From an uncultured Clostridia bacterium (GTDB lineage Bacteria; Bacillota; Clostridia; Christensenellales; Borkfalkiaceae), in NCBI GenBank assembly GCA_944354085.1, contig CALVPW010000059.1, positions 1 through 13,640 of the forward strand: a stretch of DNA of 13,640 bases, in the 5' to 3' direction. The notes under the pieces are model-generated. The model made no database searches, had not been told where the DNA came from, and saw only the letters and a program-made list of their open reading frames with translations. Of the stretch, positions 1 through 6,344 are shown in pieces; the stretch's first letter is position 1; every line of letters begins with the position of its first letter. The translations under genes were made by a program, and so were the position numbers.

Positions 1-180
1 ATGCGGCACATGCGGCGCATCCTCGGCGGCTGCCGCGCCAAGGTGTGTTTGCTGCTCGACGGGACGGCGCATCCGCGCCCGATCGCCGACCCGTGGTATA
101 CGGGCGACTTTGACGAAACGTACCGCGACGTGACGGAGGGCTGCACGGCGCTCCTTCACGCGCTGACGGAGAGAAAATAA
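1..180 (+). CDS. Low-molecular-weight protein-tyrosine phosphatase, C-terminal part (5' end outside window)
   Basis: The frame is open from base 1 and ends at TAA 178-180, giving 59 residues. The segment IADPWYTGDFDETYRDV followed by GCTALLHAL matches the C-terminal end of low-molecular-weight protein-tyrosine phosphatases. In that family the Asp of the DP pair is the general acid of phosphotyrosine hydrolysis. The N-terminal P-loop (CxxxxxR) lies upstream of the window, so catalytic competence cannot be judged. The ATG at base 1 is probably internal, because family members are about 150 residues long. The stop is one base before the next ATG, and that gene's Shine-Dalgarno sequence sits inside this gene, so the two look co-transcribed. 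In Bacillota such enzymes are cytoplasmic and often associated with arginine or tyrosine dephosphorylation; the substrate here is unknown. Confidence 0.8.
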   Translation: MRHMRRILGGCRAKVCLLLDGTAHPRPIADPWYTGDFDETYRDVTEGCTALLHALTERK

Positions 181-181
181 C

Positions 182-2497
182 ATGCAAAAATTCACGCCGC
201 TCCCGCTCGGGAGCATCACGATGACGGACGAATATCTTTGCAACGCGCTCGAAAAGGAGACCGCCTATCTGACCTCGCTCGAAGAAGGGCGTTTTTTGGC
301 GGGCTTTTACGAGAACGCGGGCATCCGCACGCCCTACGTCCGCTACGGTGGATGGGAAGGGCTCCTCATCGCGGGGCACGCGGTGGGGCACTATCTTTCG
401 GCGCTCGCGCAGGCGGTCGCGTCCCGCGGCGTGGACGAACGCGTCCGTGAAAAGCTGCGCAAAAAGATGCGCCGCATGATCGAGGGGCTTGCAGCGTGTC
501 AGCGCGAGGACGGATTTTTGTGGGCTGCGCCTAAAACGGCGGCGGGATATCCCGAATCGCAGTTCGACGCCGTCGAGCGCGGCGAGACCAACATCAAAAC
601 GCAGGCGTGGGTGCCGTGGTACACCATGCATAAGCTCATTGCGGGGCTTTTGGATTGTGCCGTCTGCGGCGGCTAGCCGCTGGCGCTCACGGTGGCGGAA
701 AAGCTGGGCGGCTGGGCTGCGCGGCGGGCGCTCGGATGGGATGCGCAAACGCAAAAAGCCGTGCTCGCGGTGGAATATGGCGGCATGAACGACTGCTTGT
801 ATGAGCTCTATGCGCATACGGGGAATGCGCTCTATGCCCGCGCCGCGCACGTTTTCGACGAGGAAGCGCTTTTTGACCTCATCTTCACGGAGGGGAAGGA
901 CGTATTAAAGGACAGGCATGCCAATACGACCATCCCCAAAATCATCGGCGCGTTCAAGCGGTATTGCTATCTCCACGGGAAAAAGTTCGACGGGGAGACG
1001 GTGGATGCTTCCCGCTATCTGCGCGTTGCCGAGGCGTTTTTCCGCATGGTCGTCGCGCGGCATACCTATGCGACGGGCGGCAATTCCGAGTGGGAGCACT
1101 TCGGCGCCGATTTTATCCTTGACGGCGAGCGCACCAACTGCAACTGCGAAACGTGCAACGTGTACAATATGCTCAAACTTGCGCGCCTCCTTTTTTGCGA
1201 GACGGGCGACAAGGCGTATTGCGATTATTACGACAACGCGTTCACAAATTCCATCCTTTCGTCGCAAGATCCCGAAACGGGCATGACGACCTATTTTCAG
1301 CCCATGGCGGGAGGGTTCTTTAAGGTGTTCTCCCGCCCGTACGATCAGTTCTGGTGCTGTACGGGCAGCGGGATGGAAAACTTCACGAAAGCGGGCGACA
1401 GCGCCATATACGCCTGCGGGACAGACTTTTATATCGCACAATACCTTTCGATGCGCATGGAACATAACGGGACCGTCCTGTGCGTGGAGGCGGGGTTCCC
1501 GTTTTCGGATACGGCGGTCATCCGCGTCGGGAAGGCGCGCGCGCCGTTCACGCTTTTCTTGCGTGTGCCCGATTGGGCGGCGGGTGCGCCGCAGCTGAAA
1601 AAGAACGGCGCCGCATGTGAGGCGGCTGTGCGGGACGGGCGTATCGCCGTCGAGGTGCGGGCGGGCGACGAGCTTTCGCTGCGCATCCCCGTGGGCGTCC
1701 GCCTGTGCGGTCTTCCTGACGCTGCCGATACCTTTGCGTTCGCCTATGGCGGCGCGGTGCTCTCGGCAGACCTCGGCTGCGAGGATATGCGCGTCACGGA
1801 AACGGGCGTGGGCGTGAGCATCCCCGCGCGGCGCATCATGTCTTCCGAACGCGTCTATTTTCCCGATGTTCAGGACGTTTTATCGCACCCCGCGCGCTAT
1901 CTCGTCCGCCGCGGCGACACGTTCGAACTGACGGGCGGGGACGTCGGGTACCGCTTCGGATTGCATTACAGGCGCTACCGCGAGCGGTACGCGATCTATT
2001 TTAAGCTGCGCGAGGGCGAGCGGGAGCCCGAACGCGTGCTGCGCGAACCGATCGATACCGTACAGCCGGGGTACGGGCAATACGAGACGGACGAGCTGCA
2101 CGCGCTCCGCGAGGCGCATTCCGTTTCCGTCACGGCAGACGGGACGTGCCGCTATGCCAAAGCGGGCGGGGCGTTCGAATATGATATGCGCGTTTCCTTG
2201 GCGGGGGACAATACGCTTTCGGTGGGGCTTTTGCGCGCCGATAACCATAAACCGCTCACCATTGAAGTGGGCGGTGAAACGGTGTTCGAGGGGCACGTGC
2301 TCGATACGATGAGCGACGAGCCATTCTACCGCCGTGAATTTTTGCTGCCTGCGGCGCTCGTAAAGGCGCATGTGCGCTATAAAACGGTGAACGGGGAAAG
2401 CGTTCCCGTGATCGGCGTGCGTTTTTCGGGCACGGAGACGGAGGAAAGCGCCCGCATTTGTGAATTTATTTATATGTACGAAGAAAAGCAGCCATGA
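182..2497 (+). pseudogene. GH127/GH146-family beta-L-arabinofuranosidase (DUF1680 fold), interrupted by an in-frame TAG
   Basis: A single reading frame of 772 codons encodes a beta-L-arabinofuranosidase-like protein, broken at codon 165 by TAG (674-676). Homology runs straight across the stop in the same frame. The N-terminal (alpha/alpha)6 barrel shows GGWEGLLIAGHAVGHYLSAL, HANTTIPKIIGAFKRY and ATGGNSEWEHFG. Counting the stop as codon 165, the zinc and nucleophile set known from B. longum HypBA1 is present: Glu323 and Cys325 in CETCNVYN, Cys392 and Cys393 in FWCCTGSGME. Glu303 or Glu305 is the likely acid/base. The C-terminal third (from about codon 625, IDTVQPGYGQYE) resembles the DUF4986 module of GH146-type enzymes, which fits a length near 770 rather than about 660. 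The ATG at 182 has GGAGAG at 168-173. Only a GTG at 692, without a clear ribosome site, could restart translation. All key residues are intact, so the stop is recent, a strain variant, or a sequencing error. No signal peptide is seen, implying a cytoplasmic enzyme. Confidence 0.85.
674..676 (+). other. In-frame amber codon inside the arabinofuranosidase gene
   Basis: The codons read GGC GGC TAG CCG CTG GCG CTC. The family pattern here is roughly 'LLDAYELTGNxxALEVAxKL', so TAG falls at a helix-turn position in the middle of conserved sequence. One base change from CAG, AAG, GAG, TCG, TTG, TGG or TAC/TAT would produce it. TAG also ends tyrA, the UPF0173 gene and the Rho-like gene in this window, so it is an ordinary stop in this genome. 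Confidence 0.9.
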
Positions 2498-2500
2498 CCC

Positions 2501-2529
2501 TTTACAAAGCGCGTTGAATGTTGTATAAT
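2501..2529 (+). promoter_or_regulatory. Sigma-A promoter of the DtxR-family gene
   Basis: TTTACA (2501-2506) and TATAAT (2524-2529) are separated by exactly 17 bases. They lie just after the arabinofuranosidase stop at 2497, so the regulator is transcribed independently. The predicted start is near 2536, giving a very short leader that still contains the GGGAG ribosome site at 2538-2542. Confidence 0.85.
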
Positions 2530-2546
2530 AAAAGAAAGGGAGAAAG

Positions 2547-2915
2547 ATGATGAGGACGCACGAATCACAGGAAATGTATCTTGAGACCATCCTTCTGCTT
2601 CGGTCGCGTAAGGCGAACGTCCGTTCCGTGGACGTGGTGGAAGAACTCGGCTATGCAAAATCGAGCGTTTCGCGCGCGGTCAATCTGCTGCACAAGAGCG
2701 GGCTGATCGAGATAGACGGGAACGGCGATATCACGCTGACGCCCGCGGGACAGAAAAAGGCGGAGGATATCTATGCCAAACACCGCGTTTTTACCGAGGC
2801 GTTCATCAAGATGGGCGCGCCCGAGGCGCTGGCGGAGGAGGACGCCTGCCGCGTCGAGCACGTCGTTTCGGACGAGCTGTTCGAGATCATCAAAAATTAT
2901 TTTTCCATACGGTGA
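2547..2915 (+). CDS. DtxR/MntR-family metal-dependent transcriptional regulator, short form without SH3 domain
   Basis: This is a 122-residue iron- or manganese-responsive repressor type. Residues 1-70 form the winged helix-turn-helix (ESQEMYLETI at 6-15, then VRSVDVVEELGYAKSSVSRAVNLL). Residues 71-122 form the dimerisation and metal-binding helices (DACRVEHVVSDEL at 99-111). Met10, Cys101, Glu104 and His105 line up with DtxR Met10, Cys102, Glu105 and His106, the primary regulatory site, and His79 matches DtxR His79. MntR has Asp at the Met10 position, so the ligand set is DtxR-like although the domain layout is MntR-like (no C-terminal SH3 domain). Two consecutive ATGs (2547, 2550) follow GGGAG at 2538-2542; the second has the better spacing (7 bases), so the protein may start one residue later. 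Target genes are not evident nearby, and the metal is not certain from sequence. Confidence 0.88.
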   Translation: MMRTHESQEMYLETILLLRSRKANVRSVDVVEELGYAKSSVSRAVNLLHKSGLIEIDGNGDITLTPAGQKKAEDIYAKHRVFTEAFIKMGAPEALAEEDACRVEHVVSDELFEIIKNYFSIR

Positions 2916-2921
2916 GATACC

Positions 2922-2958
2922 AAAAAGGGGGCGCCCGCATAGGCGCCCCTTTGGTTTT
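2922..2958. terminator. Bidirectional intrinsic terminator between the dtxR-like gene and aroA
   Basis: GGGGCGCC (2928-2935) pairs with GGCGCCCC (2942-2949) around a 6-base loop, and flanking A and T runs extend the stem. On the + strand the hairpin is followed by TTTGGTTTT. On the - strand it is followed by five Ts after the C run, a better U-tract. It lies between the convergent stops at 2915 and 2967 and can serve both genes. Confidence 0.85.
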
Positions 2959-2966
2959 GCAGAATG

Positions 2967-4241
2967 TTATCGTTCGGCGTGCGGCAGAGAGAGGAGCACG
3001 TCGAAAAAGGCGGGGAAGGTCTTTTTGCAGCAGTCGGGATCGCGGATGGTCACGTTTCCCGTCATTGCGCCGACGAGTGCAAACGCCATCGCGACGCGGT
3101 GATCGCCGTATGTCTGGATGACGGCTTTGCGCGGCGGGGCGGGAAAGATGGTCACGCCGTCTTCCCGCGCTTCGACGGGCACGCCGAGGCGGGTCATGTT
3201 TTCGCAGATGGCGCGGATGCGGTCGCATTCCTGACGGCGGATATGCCCGACGCCGCGGATACGCGTCGGGGTCGCGGCGAACGGCGCGAGCGCCGCCAAC
3301 GTGAGCGCCTGATCGGAAAAATCGCGCATATCGGCGTCACAACCCGTGAACGAGCGCACGCTGCTTGCATCTGCAAGGATGCCGTCGGGCGTATCGTGGA
3401 TGCGGACGCCCTTTTCCTCCAAAAGAGATAAGAACTTTTTATCGCCTTGCAGCGTATCCGCATGGATGCGGGGGACGCAGACGCGTGCGCCAAAAAGCAG
3501 CGCGAGCGCGTAAAAATAGCATGCGCCAGAAAGGTCGTTCTCCACTTCGTAAGCATCAGGAAAACGGGCGGAAGGGGTCACCGTCAGCGTGTCGCCTTCC
3601 CGCGTCACCTGCGCTCCGAAGGCGCGGATCTGGCGGATGGTCATTTGGATGTAGCTCCCGTCCGTGCGGCTTCCCGTCAGATGCACGGTCGCGGGGCGCA
3701 GGCACGCCGCGGCGAGCAGTACCGCGCTCGCGTATTGCGTGGAGCGGTCGGTATCGAGGGTGAACGAGGCGGCGATATTGCCGTCCGAATGCAGGACGAA
3801 GGGGTAATGTCCGCGTTCGCCGCGGTATTCGATGCGGGCGCCCGCCGCTTCGAGCGCGGGCAGGATCTCTGTGGGGCGCGCCTGCATCTGCGCGGATGCC
3901 GTCATCTCGTAGCAGCCGCCCGCGAACGCGAGGAAGACGGGCAAAAAGCGCGCCGCGGTGCCTGCCGAGCGCACGTCGAGCGAGGCGCGGCGTACGGGCG
4001 GGATGCGGCAGCCGCAGACGGTATACCCGTCCCGTTCCCGTATGACGGAAATGCCGAGCGCGGCGAGGCAGCCGAGCAGCGCCTCGGTATCGTCGGCACA
4101 GTCTCCGCACAGGATGCGCATCCGCTTGCCGGAAAACGCCGCGAGCAGCAGCGCGCGGTTGAGAAGGCTCTTGGATGCGGGGACCGCGGGGGTCATCATA
4201 TCGTTGGTAAGACGAAGTTTTGGGATGAGCAGCTCGTTCAT
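2967..4241 (-). CDS. aroA: 3-phosphoshikimate 1-carboxyvinyltransferase (EPSP synthase)
   Basis: This enzyme joins shikimate-3-phosphate and phosphoenolpyruvate, the sixth step of the shikimate pathway, in the cytoplasm. The product has 424 residues, the normal length. Family motifs appear in order: PASKSLLNRALLLAA (Lys24, Ser25, Arg29), RSAGTAARFL (91-100), QARPT with Arg122, DRSTQYASAVLLAA (165-178), NDLSGACYFYALA (235-247), FSDQALTLAALAPFA with Asp310, YGDHRVAMAFALVG with Arg382, and a C-terminal CKKTFPAF. Odd points: the usual NAGT motif is SAGT, the residue equivalent to E. coli Pro101 is Phe99, and the usual KE(S/T)DR motif reads QECDR (Gln337 where Lys340 is normal). The start at 4241 gives the standard N-terminus. 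It has no ribosome site because the promoter -10 box ends six bases upstream, implying a leaderless transcript. A longer upstream frame was rejected because it would cross the promoter. Confidence 0.93.
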   Translation of the reverse strand: MNELLIPKLRLTNDMMTPAVPASKSLLNRALLLAAFSGKRMRILCGDCADDTEALLGCLAALGISVIRERDGYTVCGCRIPPVRRASLDVRSAGTAARFLPVFLAFAGGCYEMTASAQMQARPTEILPALEAAGARIEYRGERGHYPFVLHSDGNIAASFTLDTDRSTQYASAVLLAAACLRPATVHLTGSRTDGSYIQMTIRQIRAFGAQVTREGDTLTVTPSARFPDAYEVENDLSGACYFYALALLFGARVCVPRIHADTLQGDKKFLSLLEEKGVRIHDTPDGILADASSVRSFTGCDADMRDFSDQALTLAALAPFAATPTRIRGVGHIRRQECDRIRAICENMTRLGVPVEAREDGVTIFPAPPRKAVIQTYGDHRVAMAFALVGAMTGNVTIRDPDCCKKTFPAFFDVLLSLPHAER

Positions 4242-4247
4242 GATAAA

Positions 4248-4276
4248 ATTATACCGCGGCGCGGGCGGAAAGTCAA
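4248..4276 (-). promoter_or_regulatory. Sigma-A promoter of aroA, placed for a leaderless transcript
   Basis: Read on the minus strand, TTGACT (4276-4271) and TATAAT (4253-4248) are 17 bases apart. Only six bases (TTTATC) separate the -10 box from the ATG at 4241. Transcription would therefore begin at or within a base or so of the start codon. Confidence 0.82.
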
Positions 4277-4316
4277 GAAAAACACCTTTTGCTGCGGCAA
4301 AGCGAGGAAAATCTTC

Positions 4317-4345
4317 TTGAAAACGGCGGACGGATATGGTATAAT
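4317..4345 (+). promoter_or_regulatory. Sigma-A promoter of the YgjP-type gene, placed for a leaderless transcript
   Basis: TTGAAA (4317-4322) and TATAAT (4340-4345) are 17 bases apart. ATCTGC follows and then the ATG at 4352, so the start site falls on the start codon. The promoter diverges from the aroA promoter, with 40 bases between the two -35 boxes. Confidence 0.82.
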
Positions 4346-4351
4346 ATCTGC

Positions 4352-4990
4352 ATGGAAGCGTTGCAGTATAAGATCGTGCGCAGCCGCCGCAAGACGCTGT
4401 CGGTATCCGTGTCCCGCACCGGCGAAGTCGTCGTGCGGGCGCCGCTCGCCGCGCGCGACAGCGAGGTGCAAGCCTTTGTCCTGCGCCACGTCCGCTGGAT
4501 CGAGGCGCGGCGTGCACGTCTTGCCGCAAACAAACTCGATCTCAGCGACGGCGCCGTTGTAACGCTGCTCGGCGTGCCGTATACGATCGCCGAAGGCCCG
4601 CCGCGCATCCGCAGCGGCGTGATCACGCTTCCTCGCGAGGGAAGGGAGGCGGCGCTCACGGCGTTGCTGCGTCCGTTCGCAAAAAGCGCCGTAACGGCGC
4701 TCGTAAACGAATATGCGGCGCGGTACGGTTTTACCTACCGCAGCATCCGCATCACTTCGGCGCGCGGGCGGTGGGGCTCGTGCAACGCGCGGGGCGCGCT
4801 CGCCTTTTCCTTTCGTACGGCGTTTTTGAGCGAAGAACAGCTCCGCTACGTCGTCGTGCACGAACTTTGTCACACAAAAAGGCTCGATCACAGCGCGCTT
4901 TTTTGGCGGGAAGTGGGGGCGATCCTGCCAAATTATATCAAAGTGCGGCGTTCCCTTCGGGCGGCGTCTGTCGTGATGGATCGCCTGTAA
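4352..4990 (+). CDS. YgjP-like zinc metallopeptidase (SprT-related fold, DUF45)
   Basis: A 212-residue protein with the hallmarks of the YgjP/DUF45 family. The N-terminus YKIVRSRRKTLSVSVSRTGE (7-26) is the typical beta-rich region. GRWGSCNARG (139-148) precedes the zinc site, and HELCH (170-174) with a downstream His180 in DHSALFW forms the HExxH-type metal-binding motif; Glu171 is the likely catalytic base. The C-terminal ILPNYIKVRRSL also matches. Physiological substrates of this family are largely unknown, and the protein should be cytoplasmic because it lacks a signal peptide. The start at 4352 gives the family N-terminus. An in-frame ATG at 4289 lies upstream of the promoter and is rejected. 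No Shine-Dalgarno precedes the ATG. It diverges from aroA and lies 87 bases before tyrA. Confidence 0.88.
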   Translation: MEALQYKIVRSRRKTLSVSVSRTGEVVVRAPLAARDSEVQAFVLRHVRWIEARRARLAANKLDLSDGAVVTLLGVPYTIAEGPPRIRSGVITLPREGREAALTALLRPFAKSAVTALVNEYAARYGFTYRSIRITSARGRWGSCNARGALAFSFRTAFLSEEQLRYVVVHELCHTKRLDHSALFWREVGAILPNYIKVRRSLRAASVVMDRL

Positions 4991-5021
4991 AGGGCGTTAA
5001 AGTGCAAAAAATCAGAGAATA

Positions 5022-5044
5022 CATAGTACTATGCGTGTCATAAT
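5022..5044 (+). promoter_or_regulatory. Candidate operator plus extended -10 promoter of tyrA (site A)
   Basis: A perfect 12-bp palindrome, CATAGTACTATG (5022-5033), is followed by CGTGT and then CATAAT (5039-5044). TGT directly before CATAAT makes an extended -10 element (TGnCATAAT), while no good -35 box is present at 16-18 bases. The palindrome occupies the -35 region, so it could be a repressor or activator site. A near copy occurs at 11369-11391. The predicted transcript starts near 5051, leaving a leader of about 27 bases with a strong ribosome site. Confidence 0.55.
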
Positions 5045-5066
5045 ACCGCAAAAACAAGTCAAAAAC

Positions 5067-5074
5067 GGAGGTGG
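5067..5074 (+). promoter_or_regulatory. Ribosome binding site selecting the GTG start of tyrA
   Basis: GGAGGTGG at 5067-5074 lies five bases (core to codon) upstream of the GTG at 5078. No in-frame ATG precedes the GxGxxG nucleotide-binding motif, so this site fixes the GTG start. Confidence 0.85.
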
Positions 5075-5077
5075 AAG

Positions 5078-5893
5078 GTGAAGATCGTCGTATACGGGCT
5101 CGGGATCATCGGCGCGTCGCTTGCCGCGGCGCTCAAAAAAGCGGGGCATCTTGTGCTCGGAAAGAACAGGAGCCGTGCGCCCGTGGCGTATGCGCTCGAG
5201 CACGGGATGATCGACGGCGAAGCGGACGGCTTCGAGGGGGCGGACGTCGTCTTTTTGGCGCTCCCGCCGCGCGTCGCCATCGCTGCGCTCGAAGAGCGCT
5301 TTCCGCAGGGATGCATCGTCGCCGATATCTGCGGCGTCAAACAGCCGCTCGAAGAGGCGGCGTTCTCCAAGCCGCGCGCATATCGCTATGTCGGAACGCA
5401 TCCGATGGCGGGGAAGGAGACGTCCGGCATCCGCTCGGCGAGCGAAACGCTCTTTTGCGGCGCGAACCTCGTTCTGACGCGCGCCCCCGAGACGGATGAA
5501 GGGGCGCTTTGCGTTCTCCGCGCGCTCGCTGCGGACGCGGGGTTCGGGCGCATCATCGAGTGCACCGCCGCCGAGCACGACAGGATGATCGCGCTCACGT
5601 CGCAGCTCGCGCACGTCGTTGCCAACGCCTATGTGACGAGCCCGCTCACGGAGCGCTGCGTGGGCTTCACGGGCGGGAGCTTTCAGGATATGACGCGCGT
5701 CGCGCCCGTTGACGAATACGTCTGGGCGGAGCTCTATTGCATGAACCGCACGGCGCTGCTTAACGAGATCGACCGTATCTCGGCGCGGCTCAAAGACTTC
5801 CGCACGGCGCTCGCCGCTTCCGACGAGGAGGCGCTCAAAGCGCTCCAACGTGAGGGCAAGGCTTGCTTTGCGGCTTTTTTCCAAAAGAATTAG
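5078..5893 (+). CDS. tyrA: Prephenate dehydrogenase (single-domain TyrA)
   Basis: Converts prephenate to 4-hydroxyphenylpyruvate in tyrosine synthesis. The 271-residue product starts at GTG with a Rossmann motif, YGLGIIGASLA (6-16). Further family motifs are GTHPMAGKE (107-114), SQLAHVVANAYV with its conserved His, and GGSFQDMTRVAP, all in the expected order. It lacks the C-terminal ACT domain of longer Bacillota TyrA proteins such as the roughly 370-residue B. subtilis enzyme, so allosteric tyrosine control through ACT is not expected. At the end of the second strand, where NAD-specific enzymes carry Asp (G-I-D in B. subtilis), this protein reads G-K-N-R-S-R with Asn30, Arg31 and Arg33. That pattern suggests NADP preference (inference). 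Two other aroma-pathway elements are close: aroA lies upstream on the other strand, and site A upstream may regulate tyrA. It ends with TAG. Confidence 0.9.
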   Translation: MKIVVYGLGIIGASLAAALKKAGHLVLGKNRSRAPVAYALEHGMIDGEADGFEGADVVFLALPPRVAIAALEERFPQGCIVADICGVKQPLEEAAFSKPRAYRYVGTHPMAGKETSGIRSASETLFCGANLVLTRAPETDEGALCVLRALAADAGFGRIIECTAAEHDRMIALTSQLAHVVANAYVTSPLTERCVGFTGGSFQDMTRVAPVDEYVWAELYCMNRTALLNEIDRISARLKDFRTALAASDEEALKALQREGKACFAAFFQKN

Positions 5894-5924
5894 GGGATAT
5901 TCGTTCAAAATGTCTTCCAATTCA

Positions 5925-5953
5925 TTTACAAAAGCGCTTTTTTGTATTATAAT
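5925..5953 (+). promoter_or_regulatory. Sigma-A promoter of the DUF1934-UPF0173-rho-ROK operon, placed for a leaderless transcript
   Basis: TTTACA (5925-5930) and TATAAT (5948-5953) are 17 bases apart. Only ATAGAAA separates the -10 box from the ATG at 5961, and no ribosome site is present. The spacer contains the palindrome AAAAGCGCTTTT (5930-5941). Confidence 0.82.
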
Positions 5954-5960
5954 ATAGAAA

Positions 5961-6344
5961 ATGAAGTTGTGTGAAACGGAGATCGTTACCTTCACGGACG
6001 GGCATCGCAGCTGTTTTCGTGCCCGCGGCACGCTGACCGAAGCGGACGGCGCGCTGCGCGTAAGTTACCGTGACGAGGGCGACCTCGTGACCCTTACCGT
6101 GCGCGGCGGTGAAGTCTGCATGCTGCGGGAGGGGACGCTGTCCGCCGCCTTTTCAGAGGGGGAAAGGACCGCGATGCGCTTTTTGGCGGCGCACGGGGAG
6201 GTCCCGCTCACGACGGAGACGCTCCGCGTCCGCAGGACGCATCTCGGCGTATGCATACATCTTCGCTACAAGCTGCACTTTCGCGAGGGCGCGCAGGCGT
6301 TCTTGCTGAAAGCGACAGTCAGGATCATTTCGGAGGAAGGATGA
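5961..6344 (+). CDS. DUF1934 (YwiB-like) beta-barrel protein
   Basis: A 127-residue protein recognised by overall pattern as DUF1934: an early G-T-L element, SYRDEGDLVTLTVRGGEV, LREG, a central HGEVPLTTETLRVRR stretch and a terminal LRYKLHFREGAQAFLLKATVRI. Family members are small lipocalin-like beta barrels (B. subtilis YwiB) without established function, so no activity is claimed. The ATG at 5961 follows the -10 box by seven bases, so it is probably the first codon of a leaderless mRNA. Its TGA overlaps the next gene's ATG in ATGA (6341-6344), which implies translational coupling. It is the first gene of a four-gene operon. The similarity is weaker than for its neighbours, but size and strand pattern fit. 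Confidence 0.75.
   Translation: MKLCETEIVTFTDGHRSCFRARGTLTEADGALRVSYRDEGDLVTLTVRGGEVCMLREGTLSAAFSEGERTAMRFLAAHGEVPLTTETLRVRRTHLGVCIHLRYKLHFREGAQAFLLKATVRIISEEG

Noticed and set aside
674..676. TAG reassignment to an amino acid such as pyrrolysine.
   Set aside because: tyrA, the UPF0173 gene and the Rho-like gene all end naturally at TAG, and GH127 enzymes are not known pyrrolysine proteins.
905..1465. 186-codon minus-strand frame in the arabinofuranosidase gene.
   Set aside because: It mirrors a conserved glycoside hydrolase region in GC-rich sequence and has no ribosome site or motif.
4289..4351. Upstream ATG extension of the YgjP-type protein.
   Set aside because: The extra 21 residues are encoded by the promoter itself (TTGAAA-N17-TATAAT) and do not match the family N-terminus.
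3447..4562. 371-codon frame on the + strand over aroA.
   Set aside because: It runs antisense to a clear EPSP synthase and across two divergent promoters; the product has no recognisable motif.
5930..5941. Palindrome AAAAGCGCTTTT within the operon promoter spacer.
   Set aside because: It is short and of low complexity, with no second copy noticed; it could be an operator but nothing supports this.
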